A stretch of 64,000 nucleotides of DNA from Haemophilus parainfluenzae (GTDB taxonomy: Bacteria > Pseudomonadota > Gammaproteobacteria > Enterobacterales > Pasteurellaceae), in the NCBI RefSeq assembly GCF_036288925.1, contig NZ_CP127167.1, positions 1,922,001 through 1,986,000 of the forward strand. The letters run 5' to 3'. The position numbers and the translations under genes are program-made. Below the pieces are notes generated by a model, which saw nothing but the letters and a program-made list of their open reading frames with translations, made no database searches and was not told where the DNA came from. This document shows, piece by piece, positions 26,277-32,973 of this stretch (positions are counted from its first letter, which is position 1; each line of letters opens with the position of its first letter).

Positions 26277-27050
26277 TTATTCCGCTCTTTCACGCTCTGC
26301 CAGCTCGGATAATCTGCCTTTACGCTCGTGATAGCTCATATCAAGATTGATTAAGGCTGTGTTCGTTGCTTGTAATGTTTTTAATAGTTTCAGTTGCGAT
26401 ACATCAAGCGCATCTCGAACATTGCCTACAATGCCGTGTTTAGCTTTCCATTTCCGCACATTTGAACCAATAACAAGGCTATCTAGCATTTCTTGATTTT
26501 GGCTGTAGTGATAGGCTTTAGGTTTCACACCTGCACGCACTAGTTGAGCCTTAATTGCATCAGTCATTTCCTTGTTTCGGTCAATGCTTTCCAATCGCTC
26601 TATAGTTTTTGATAGGGTGTTTTTATATATGGCAGGTGATGAAGTTCTTAGCTGTTTTTCAGCCTCAATAAAATGCTGTCTTATTGCTCGCCCTATTTCG
26701 TTCTTTTCCATTAAGCATAGGTGCTTTGCCATATCTAAAGAAACGATATAATCAATCAGCTTTTGCGGTCGTGCCATCGGTGAAAGCTGTTCATTATTTG
26801 CGCTCACCAATTCGGGGGAGCTCAAATTTTCTACAACCACAAAATCTTGATTTTCGATAAAGCCTGCTTGTTTGATTCTGGCTCTAATCCATGTGGAATA
26901 ATCCCTCCCAACTTTTAAGAATCGGTGCACATCTCGGGCATTGATTCCGCTCGCGCCATTAAAACGGTTCTGCGGATTGGCTAATAGGTTGATAATTTCT
27001 GCTTTGCTTGTATCAAGCTCCGATAAATCTAGTTCAATTCTATTTTTCAT
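26277..27050 (-). CDS. AntA/AntB-type antirepressor
   Basis: A 257-aa phage-type regulator. Residues about 20-130 match the AntA/AntB antirepressor domain (GINARDVHRFLKVGRDYSTW near 35-54, YIVSLDMAKHLCLMEKNEIG near 105-124). The C-terminal part (about 170-245) is basic and may be a KilA-C-like DNA-binding region. Such proteins relieve repression of lytic genes, so here it may link helper-phage sensing to island induction. Good ribosome site GGAGATAGACA before ATG. Confidence 0.8.
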   Translation of the reverse strand: MKNRIELDLSELDTSKAEIINLLANPQNRFNGASGINARDVHRFLKVGRDYSTWIRARIKQAGFIENQDFVVVENLSSPELVSANNEQLSPMARPQKLIDYIVSLDMAKHLCLMEKNEIGRAIRQHFIEAEKQLRTSSPAIYKNTLSKTIERLESIDRNKEMTDAIKAQLVRAGVKPKAYHYSQNQEMLDSLVIGSNVRKWKAKHGIVGNVRDALDVSQLKLLKTLQATNTALINLDMSYHERKGRLSELAERERAE

Positions 27051-27123
27051 TGTCTATCTCCTTACGCTGCTTTGCGCTGTTTGGTACATTGGCTGGCGTT
27101 TATTTTGTTCATTCTGATAATAG

Positions 27124-27145
27124 GACGGCTGGAAATTGAGCCGTC
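27124..27145. other. Small hairpin between island genes
   Basis: GACGGCT / AGCCGTC inverted repeat without a T-run, in the 121-base gap before the antirepressor gene. It might be a leader structure; a 15-codon frame nearby has no ribosome site. Confidence 0.3.
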
Positions 27146-27171
27146 TAAAATCCTCTGAACAATCTAAGTTT

Positions 27172-27468
27172 TTAATCGCCTATCTCCTGTTTTCTTTTTC
27201 TCATCATCTCTAAGTGTTTTTTCGTGGTGTAAAAACTCGTTTCTAATCGCTCGTTCTTCCGTAGTCCTGCCGTCATCTTCGTGAAGTTGTCTATTTCGCA
27301 CTGAATCGCTACAAGGCGCTGTTCTAACACTTGAATGACCTCATCTATCGGGTATGGCTCGTTATCGCTGTATAGGCTCATAAACGTGAAGATTTGATGC
27401 GATTTTCTATAGTGTTGAATGGCTTGTTTAAGTAGAAAAAGATTGTTTTTTGCTATGGTGCATTTCAT
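27172..27468 (-). CDS. Hypothetical island protein, 98 aa
   Basis: Not recognised. Mostly helical and basic, with VIQVLEQRLVAIQCEIDNFT near 46-65 and KKHLEMMRKRKQEIGD at the end, which could form a coiled coil. No membrane segment. It lies between the terminase-like gene and the antirepressor in the same direction. Confidence 0.5.
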   Translation of the reverse strand: MKCTIAKNNLFLLKQAIQHYRKSHQIFTFMSLYSDNEPYPIDEVIQVLEQRLVAIQCEIDNFTKMTAGLRKNERLETSFYTTKKHLEMMRKRKQEIGD

Positions 27469-27509
27469 TAAATACTTACCCTTTTATTAGTGGATCTTTT
27501 TGTTCCCAA

Positions 27510-27896
27510 TTAAAAAAATGTCAGGGTTTTCATAGTGGATCTTTTTAACCGCCCCATCTCTTTAAACAACCCTTTCATTCCACGAGGAATAACAACAGGG
27601 CGGGGCGGTATCTTTATCGGCTCATAGACTTCATCACTGATCAAATCCGCCCGCCATGTTCTTCCCCTGTAATGAGGTAAGGTCTCCCCACGTTGTTGCA
27701 TCTCTGCTTTTTCCTGCTCGATTTGCTCCCATACTCGGCAATGATTCAGTAGGTCACTGGCTCTTGCTCGTAGTGTGTGCGGTTTCATTCGATTAGCTCG
27801 CTCATCACCTAGAACCGCCAATAAAGCATGCGTAGCGTTACCCATTCGCGCATAGGCTTTCGCAAATTGGCTTTCTATCTCTTTTCCGTAACTCAT
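27510..27896 (-). CDS. Terminase-small-subunit-like protein
   Basis: A 128-aa protein whose N-terminal half (QFAKAYARMGNATHALLAVL near 10-29 and LRARASDLLNHCRVWEQIEQ near 42-61) follows the helix-turn-helix pattern of phage small terminases (xxGNATxAxxxA...ASxLLxxxxVxxxI). Small terminases pick the DNA to be packaged; satellites of the PICI type carry their own to redirect a helper phage. The C-terminal part is basic and proline-rich. Recognised by pattern only. A shortened border repeat lies just upstream. Confidence 0.5.
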   Translation of the reverse strand: MSYGKEIESQFAKAYARMGNATHALLAVLGDERANRMKPHTLRARASDLLNHCRVWEQIEQEKAEMQQRGETLPHYRGRTWRADLISDEVYEPIKIPPRPVVIPRGMKGLFKEMGRLKRSTMKTLTFF

Positions 27897-27940
27897 TTTT
27901 AAATCCCCCCTCTTTGGCCAGCGCCCAAATTTGGACGCAC

Positions 27941-27973
27941 CCTCGCGCGCGCGTACTGCTCCGAAAACTCTTG
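27941..27973. repeat. CG-rich border repeat, copy D (shortened)
   Basis: CCTCGCGCGCGCGTACTGCT then CCGAAAACTCTTG. It keeps the CG tract, GTACTG and AAAACTC of the other copies but lacks the A-run and hairpin. It touches the stop of the next gene upstream and lies about 45 bases before the terminase-like start. Confidence 0.6.
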
Positions 27974-28285
27974 TTAATCCACCAGCGGTAAATAATTCGT
28001 ATCAGCTCTATGTTCTTGATGAATAGCCAACACTTCGATTTGCCGTTTTAAGTCGTCAATATCTGATAGCACTACACTTAACCTATCTAAAACAAACTCT
28101 AAGCCGTCTTTGTGAGTGAATGGGATTTGTACTTTCTCCCCATCTTCGGTGGTGGCTGTTTTGGTAATTTTGCCATCTAATGTTGCATCTGCTATTTCGT
28201 AAGTTTCCTCAATAGCTCGGTAAATACTCCATAGCGTTGCATACTCGCGTTTTTCGGTGTTGGTCTGTTGATTTGTGTTAGTCAT
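27974..28285 (-). CDS. Hypothetical island protein, about 103 aa
   Basis: Not recognised. Acidic, helical (EYATLWSIYRAIEETYEIAD near 14-33; LEFVLDRLSVVLSDIDDLKR near 62-81). I use the ATG at 28285, eleven bases after GGAG, not the TTG nine bases earlier. Proteins of this look are common in Pasteurellaceae satellites and prophages, without known function. Confidence 0.55.
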   Translation of the reverse strand: MTNTNQQTNTEKREYATLWSIYRAIEETYEIADATLDGKITKTATTEDGEKVQIPFTHKDGLEFVLDRLSVVLSDIDDLKRQIEVLAIHQEHRADTNYLPLVD

Positions 28286-28309
28286 TTTTTTCAATCGCTC
28301 CTTGCTCGT

Positions 28310-28762
28310 TTAATTCAACATTCCGCCCATTTCGGTAAATGTCAGTTTTTCATCTTGGCAAAATTGTTGTTCAAGGTGCCGCATGGTTTCTTGTTTGGTA
28401 TCAGTGGAAAGGATTTCAGCAAGTGGAATGAGTGCGCCATTTCCTTTTTTCATCGGGTTAAATGCAATGCCATTTTCAGAAAGTGCGGTAAGTTCTTGTT
28501 GCATTTTTTCATCAATCAGTAACGTGGCTTTTGTGCTTTGTTGAAGAAAAGCAATCATGATCAACGCCTCTTGCATCGTGTCAGCATCAATGCCTAAGGG
28601 TAGAAAATCGCCCACATCAAGCCATAAAACGGTATTTACCCCCCAATCTTCAGAAGTTACCGTTAAATGTGGAAATTGCGCCTTTGAATAAGTAATTGAA
28701 ATCGGGGTATTAATTAAATCTTTGCGCCCTTGTTCTGTTGTGCAGTCTTTGCAATCGGTCAT
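28310..28762 (-). CDS. Hypothetical island protein, 150 aa
   Basis: Not recognised. A four-residue-spaced cysteine pair near the start (TDCKDCTTEQ) and an otherwise mixed alpha/beta composition, for example WGVNTVLWLDVGDFLPLGID near 40-59. No signal peptide or membrane helix. One uptake signal lies inside near 28480. It stands between the 86-aa and 103-aa genes in the early operon behind alpA. Confidence 0.55.
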   Translation of the reverse strand: MTDCKDCTTEQGRKDLINTPISITYSKAQFPHLTVTSEDWGVNTVLWLDVGDFLPLGIDADTMQEALIMIAFLQQSTKATLLIDEKMQQELTALSENGIAFNPMKKGNGALIPLAEILSTDTKQETMRHLEQQFCQDEKLTFTEMGGMLN

Positions 28763-28775
28763 TTTTAATTTCTCC

Positions 28776-29036
28776 TTAGTCGTTATATTGATGATTTTGG
28801 CTTACTTCATTTTGGTGCAGTACATACACGCCCACACGGTGCGCTAATCCGCTTGAATCGGTTTCTTTGCGGTAAAAGGTATCAATATGAAAGCCTTTAT
28901 CTCTGAGTTCCTTAATTCGTGCCGGTGGATAATAAATGCCCATTTGGCGTAGTTCGTTAGTGCTGTACGGGCGCTCTCTCAGTCGTTCAATGGTGAATCG
29001 GCGTTGTTCGCCTGTGCTGGTGGTGGAAATAATCAT
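28776..29036 (-). CDS. Helix-turn-helix-like island protein, 86 aa
   Basis: From the ATG at 29036 (AGGAGGGCGTTA upstream, an excellent ribosome site) it reads MIISTTSTGEQRRFTIERLR and continues with YSTNELRQMGIYYPPARIKE, which looks like a winged-helix recognition unit, followed by a beta hairpin ending GVYVLHQNEV. Small proteins of this pattern occur after alpA in many Haemophilus islands. A longer frame overlapping alpA is rejected. Confidence 0.6.
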   Translation of the reverse strand: MIISTTSTGEQRRFTIERLRERPYSTNELRQMGIYYPPARIKELRDKGFHIDTFYRKETDSSGLAHRVGVYVLHQNEVSQNHQYND

Positions 29037-29046
29037 TAACGCCCTC

Positions 29047-29256
29047 CTATGCTCTTGCTTCTGCCAGCTTGGCAATGTAAGAGTTAATTTCGCTTTCCAA
29101 GTAACCGACTGAATTAACCCCTAATTGAATTTTCTTTGGAAAGTCCGGGCGGTAACGTTTCGATTTAGGGTTTTGCCAATCGGCAAAGGTGGATTTGCTT
29201 ACGCCTAGCATTTTCATTGTGTCAAGGCGGCGGATAATACGATCTGATTGATTCAT
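29047..29256 (-). CDS. AlpA-family transcriptional activator
   Basis: A 69-aa MerR-like helix-turn-helix protein: IRRLDTMKMLGVSKSTFADW near 8-27, then KIQLGVNSVGYLESEINSYI. AlpA homologues switch on integrase or early genes of P4-type and PICI-type satellites, often in response to a helper phage. It begins the leftward run of early genes. An inverted repeat at 29352-29372 and AT-rich DNA upstream are likely control sites. Confidence 0.85.
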   Translation of the reverse strand: MNQSDRIIRRLDTMKMLGVSKSTFADWQNPKSKRYRPDFPKKIQLGVNSVGYLESEINSYIAKLAEARA

Positions 29257-29351
29257 TGTGTTTACTCCGTACTGGTTGGAATGGTTAAAGCCGTTTGGGG
29301 CTTTGTTGTGTCGGAGTGGATTGTAGAAAAGTGAAAATATTGAATCATCGC

Positions 29352-29372
29352 AACGAAAAAGATATTTTCGTT
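29352..29372. promoter_or_regulatory. Inverted repeat upstream of alpA, possible operator
   Basis: AACGAAA / TTTCGTT spaced by seven bases, with a further ACGAAAA directly behind. It lies about 100 bases before the alpA start in a 160-base non-coding gap. Confidence 0.45.
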
Positions 29373-29414
29373 ACGAAAAAATAGGATTGATTTTTAAGGA
29401 TTTTTAGCAGATAT

Positions 29415-29440
29415 GAAAAACGCCCTGAAATGGGCGTTAG
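29415..29440 (-). terminator. Terminator of the 280-aa gene
   Basis: AACGCCC / GGGCGTT stem followed by TTTTTC on the minus strand, seven bases after the stop. Confidence 0.7.
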
Positions 29441-29444
29441 TGGA

Positions 29445-30287
29445 TTATGGTTTTAGTCTTTTGTTGGCGTTGGCAAAATATTCTTCGATTGTTCGTTGTT
29501 TTAAGCCTTTTGCAGAAATATTTTCATTTTGGCGGCGCTCTAAAATCTTGTCTATGATTTCACTTTGTGTCCATTTCTTTGCTCTAGTACCTATTATCTG
29601 TAAAACTTCGCCTAATAGATACATAGCATTATCTAAATCTAATTTGCTATTGGAATCTACGTCACTATCTAAACTAGCTAAAAATTGGTTTAAATGCTCT
29701 GTTTGAATAACAAAAAATGCGCCATCAATTTCTTTTATTCCAGAACAGGGATAATGAAATTTTTTGTATTTATTGACACGTTCAAGCCCATCCAGTTCTA
29801 TATAAGGTATATCATCAACAACAGTTTGACGCTCTATTACAATTCCGTTATTTGTAAACACATAAAAACCCGCCAAATTATAAGTTGGGGTAAGTTTTAA
29901 GTTTCTTTCGAATTTAAATGCATTTTCAATATCAATTTTAGAATTTCCAATTAATTTAACTTCATAAATTCCAGCTTTGAGGAGGTATAATTCAGGATAC
30001 ACTTTTATAAATTCGTCCGAATTACATTTCTCATACTCATATATTTTGGCAACCTCTCCCTCAAGTCCGGTTATTTCCTTAAATTTTGAAGCTAATTCAA
30101 CATCCGTTGTAACATGGCAAATTTTTCCATCCCAATCATGAGGAAAATTAACTGAAATTCTAAGTTGTTCATCCGATGCTAATTGGAAAATATCAGCTTT
30201 AGTTACATCTTCGCCTAACTCAATACTTAATCGATGGGCGGCTTCATCAATAGTGAGCCATTTTTTTAGTTTATAAAGTTTTTCCAT
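29445..30287 (-). CDS. Hypothetical island protein, 280 aa, integrase-proximal
   Basis: Function unknown. The N-terminus, KKWLTIDEAAHRLSIELGED near 8-27, resembles the helix-turn-helix opening found in several integrase-linked proteins. The middle (about 80-220) is rich in beta strands and aromatic residues. The C-terminus (KKWTQSEIIDKILERRQNEN near 239-258, then ISAKGLKQRTIEEYFANANK) may be a second helical DNA-binding region. It has its own terminator and lies between int and alpA, where satellites often keep a repressor or a defence gene. Confidence 0.6.
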   Translation of the reverse strand: MEKLYKLKKWLTIDEAAHRLSIELGEDVTKADIFQLASDEQLRISVNFPHDWDGKICHVTTDVELASKFKEITGLEGEVAKIYEYEKCNSDEFIKVYPELYLLKAGIYEVKLIGNSKIDIENAFKFERNLKLTPTYNLAGFYVFTNNGIVIERQTVVDDIPYIELDGLERVNKYKKFHYPCSGIKEIDGAFFVIQTEHLNQFLASLDSDVDSNSKLDLDNAMYLLGEVLQIIGTRAKKWTQSEIIDKILERRQNENISAKGLKQRTIEEYFANANKRLKP

Positions 30288-30377
30288 CTGTTCAATCTTA
30301 ATGTTTAATCTAAGGTGTTTGTAAGCAGTAAAACGCCGTCAAAAACGACCGCACTTTACTTCATGTTTCATCAGTCT

Positions 30378-31622
30378 CTAAGCCACAATCTTCAAGTGAA
30401 ATTGCGGCAAAGTGCCTTGTGAGGATTGTTCTACAAAATCCGCCCATGCCTGTAATAGCTTGAATCGCTGTTCTAATTTTTCCCCTCTGTCATAGGCAGT
30501 TTTTACCCGGTCTGAATTGAGGTGTGATAGTGCCACTTCAATCAAATCACTATTAAAGCCCTGATCGTTTAAATAGGTGCTGGCGATACTGCGTAAACCG
30601 TGCGCCACCAATTTACCGGCATAGCCCATTCGCTTAATCGCGGCATTTGCCGTTTGCGTATTAACGTGGGATTGTGGGTTCTTTACGCTCGGGAAGAGGT
30701 AAGTTTTTCCGCCACTCAATTTTTTAATTTGTCCTAACAGGGCTAGGGCTTGCCGTGATAACGTGATTCTATGTTCAATGCCACGTTTCATTTGCTCCGC
30801 TGGAATCGTCCATATCCTGTTTTTCTCGTCAATATCCGCCCATTTCGCCGTAGCTGCTTCGTTCGGTCTTGTCATGGTGAGCAGTTGCCATAAAATCAAA
30901 TAACGCGTCTGTAAGTGAATCTGAGCGTTTTGTAGCGTGAACATAAATTCGCTTAAATCCTCAGGCTTAAGGGTTTTAAAATGTTCAACCGTTGGGCTGT
31001 CAAATTCCTTTGCGATATTTGCCGTTGGATTAAAAGAGATTAAGTCTCGGTGTAGGGCGTAAGTCATGATCTCGTTATGCTTCTGAATCGTCCGTTTGAG
31101 CTTTTCTAAATGCCCTTCATCTTGATACTGCTTAAATGCCTTTAATGCCATTGGCGCGGTAATTTGGGAAATAGGTAAATGTCCGAAATGTGGCAATAAG
31201 CAACGATTGATCAGGCTTATAACGTCTTTTTGATAATTATCTGAAAAGTTCTTTTTGGTTTTGCGATACTCAAGCCACGCCCACGCCACCGCTTCATAGG
31301 TATTATTCAGCTCATTTTGTTTCGCTTGTTCTTGCTGTTGGCGATAGATTGCTGGATCGATATTCTGCGCAAGTAAAGATAAATACTCATCTCTAATTGC
31401 TCTTGCTTGCTGTAAAGAAATATCAGGGTATTTGCCAACGCCAATTAACGCCCTTTTCTTTGGTTGCGTGAAAGGCTTGTAATAGTTAAACCGCCATAAC
31501 TTAGCCCCATTGGGCTTAACCAACAGATAAAGCCCTTTGCCATCGGATAGGGTAAATTCCTTTTTCTGCGGCTTGGCTTTGTCTATTTTCGTGCTGTTTA
31601 GCGGTGTAATTATGCGTGCCAT
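30378..31622 (-). CDS. int: P4-type tyrosine integrase
   Basis: A 414-aa site-specific recombinase that inserts and excises the island at the tmRNA 3' end. The first 90 residues match the DUF4102 arm-binding domain (KKEFTLSDGKGLYLLVKPNG near 20-39). Catalytic residues are visible as R in TMTRPNEAATA (near 253), HGLRS near 343-347 and the nucleophile Y in KTAYDRGE (near 375). It begins about 290 bases from the tmRNA end and reads away from it. The 25-bp repeats at both island ends are likely its arm sites. Confidence 0.93.
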   Translation of the reverse strand: MARIITPLNSTKIDKAKPQKKEFTLSDGKGLYLLVKPNGAKLWRFNYYKPFTQPKKRALIGVGKYPDISLQQARAIRDEYLSLLAQNIDPAIYRQQQEQAKQNELNNTYEAVAWAWLEYRKTKKNFSDNYQKDVISLINRCLLPHFGHLPISQITAPMALKAFKQYQDEGHLEKLKRTIQKHNEIMTYALHRDLISFNPTANIAKEFDSPTVEHFKTLKPEDLSEFMFTLQNAQIHLQTRYLILWQLLTMTRPNEAATAKWADIDEKNRIWTIPAEQMKRGIEHRITLSRQALALLGQIKKLSGGKTYLFPSVKNPQSHVNTQTANAAIKRMGYAGKLVAHGLRSIASTYLNDQGFNSDLIEVALSHLNSDRVKTAYDRGEKLEQRFKLLQAWADFVEQSSQGTLPQFHLKIVA

Positions 31623-31774
31623 ATTGTTTCTTTCTGAGAGTTGAAAACTGTTCTAAATAACTTAGACGGCGATTCAGACTTTTAAAAATCGGGTATAGCT
31701 AAAACATCGTTAACACTTTTTTCTAACAGGTTTTGTGCGATTTTAGTTATATCGATTTTGTTATACGGCTGTCA

Positions 31775-31799
31775 GTATAACTAAACGTATAACTAAAAT
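31775..31799. repeat. 25-bp direct repeat near the right end, likely integrase arm sites
   Basis: Identical to 17033-17057, with tandem TATAACTAAA. A further inverted TTTTAGTTATA lies just left at about 31741-31750. Confidence 0.6.
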
Positions 31800-31842
31800 T
31801 CAAGGATTTTATAGGATTGGATAGGAATGCTTAGGATATAAA

Positions 31843-31875
31843 AAAGCCCTTGAGGTCAATATTTTCAAGGGCTTT
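31843..31875 (-). terminator. Island-borne terminator serving the tmRNA gene
   Basis: An 11-bp perfect stem AAAGCCCTTGA / TCAAGGGCTTT with six Ts on the minus strand, 33 bases after the tmRNA end. It closely resembles the hairpin at 16893-16921 outside the island. Confidence 0.7.
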
Positions 31876-31908
31876 TAGGATTTGATAAGTTTGCTTTGGA
31901 TTGTTATT

Positions 31909-32274
31909 TGGTGGAGCTGGCGGGAGTTGAACCCGCGTCCGAAATTACTCTACCTTCAGTACTACACGTTTAGTCTCGTCTTTAATTTCACTTAAGCATG
32001 CGGACAGACACGCTAAACTTAAGCTAGTTTGATTCAATTTAGTGCTTCGATCCTCAAACAGCGGCTTCCACACGATCTCGTTTTGGTTTGACTCCGCTTT
32101 ATCTCCGTCTTACGAGCGGAAGCTGGGGAGCGAAGGCTATGAGCAGGTTATTAAGCTGCTAAAGCGTATTGTTCGTCGTTTGCGACTATTTTTTTGCGGT
32201 TTATTTACGAGGCCTACCGCACCTCGACGTGCACCTTGGGCTTCGCTAATCCCGTCGAATCCAAAATCAGCCCC
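31909..32274 (-). ncRNA. ssrA: tmRNA (SsrA)
   Basis: Transfer-messenger RNA that rescues stalled ribosomes and tags the nascent peptide. The minus strand starts GGGGCTGATTTTGGATTCGA and ends in a tRNA-like arm GGGTTCAACTCCCGCC...CCA, about 366 bases. The open frame reads GCA AAC GAC GAA CAA TAC GCT TTA GCA GCT TAA, giving tag ANDEQYALAA, which I recall as the Haemophilus tag. The encoded CCA end is at 31909-31911 and is the integration site of the island. Confidence 0.97.
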
Positions 32275-32382
32275 AAAATTCTTTTGTATTTTATCAAAAA
32301 ATTCAAGAAAGGAAAAGATGCTATTTATTAATCAGGAAAGTCAAGGTAAAATTTTGCCACTTTTTTATAAGGAATCAAATCA

Positions 32383-32865
32383 ATGAAAACATTAAAATCT
32401 CTGACCGCACTTTCATTAGGTGTATTATGTTTAGCATTTAACACGCAAGTTATTGCAAAAGAAGCGACACCAGCAACCCAACAAGTAGCAAAAGCGAGTG
32501 ATAACATCGACAAATACCTTGCCATCAATATTGGTAACCGTGAAATGGTGGTTGATGAAAATGGTCAAGCATTAAGTGCATTCAAACATGAAATCACTAA
32601 CATTGGGCAAAAGCCAATCCAAAATATTCAATGGGTAGGCGTGTATGTGAATAACCGTAAAGTTATTTACAGCCAAGATATGCAAATCAATTTACAAAGC
32701 CCATTACAACCAGGTAAATCTTTAAATATTAATTTGCAAATCCCGTTTGTTCAACTGGCTGAAGACGCACGCAAAGCCTTTATGAATCAACAAGAAAAAA
32801 TTGACGTTTATACGATTGAACGTATTGTAAAATTCTCCGATAAAACTATCCTTTCTGATCGTTAA
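32383..32865 (+). CDS. Secreted hypothetical protein, 160 aa
   Basis: A signal peptide of about 25 residues (MKTLKSLTALSLGVLCLAFN then TQVIA) leads a periplasmic domain of about 135 residues rich in beta strands (NIGQKPIQNIQWVGVYVNNR near 71-90). No family is recognised with certainty; it looks like a small immunoglobulin-like or FxLYD-like fold. ATG follows AAGGAATCAAATCA. An uptake signal lies within the signal peptide region. Confidence 0.7.
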   Translation: MKTLKSLTALSLGVLCLAFNTQVIAKEATPATQQVAKASDNIDKYLAINIGNREMVVDENGQALSAFKHEITNIGQKPIQNIQWVGVYVNNRKVIYSQDMQINLQSPLQPGKSLNINLQIPFVQLAEDARKAFMNQQEKIDVYTIERIVKFSDKTILSDR

Positions 32866-32973
32866 TTCTTTTATCTAGCCCACGCAATGCGGGCTTTTAA
32901 CAACTGTATACTTGAACAGCTATTTTCTTTTCGATATACTAAAAACACGCCTAATTTTGACCGCACTTCAACT

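Larger units (their letters stand above)
16957..31911. mobile_element. Phage-satellite-like genomic island (P4/PICI style) integrated in ssrA
   Basis: About 15 kb bounded by TGGTGGGCTGGCG at 16957 and the tmRNA 3' end TGGTGGAGCTGGCG at 31909. Apart from one doubtful plus-strand frame, all genes are on the minus strand. Contents in order from the tmRNA: tyrosine integrase, unknown 280-aa gene, alpA, small genes, terminase-small-subunit-like gene, antirepressor, winged-helix-like gene, Icd-like gene, DUF927 primase-helicase, iteron-like array, Fic, toxin-antitoxin. No structural, portal or large terminase genes are visible, which fits a satellite rather than a prophage. Conjugation genes are also absent. 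Several Haemophilus uptake signals inside suggest long residence in Pasteurellaceae. Confidence 0.8.

Noticed and set aside
32042..32386. Reading frame of 114 codons
   Set aside because: It overlies the tmRNA gene on the opposite strand and has no protein-like character.
32887..32973. N-terminal extension of DinB
   Set aside because: It contains an uptake signal and lacks a ribosome site; the MNSTRKIIHID start is standard.
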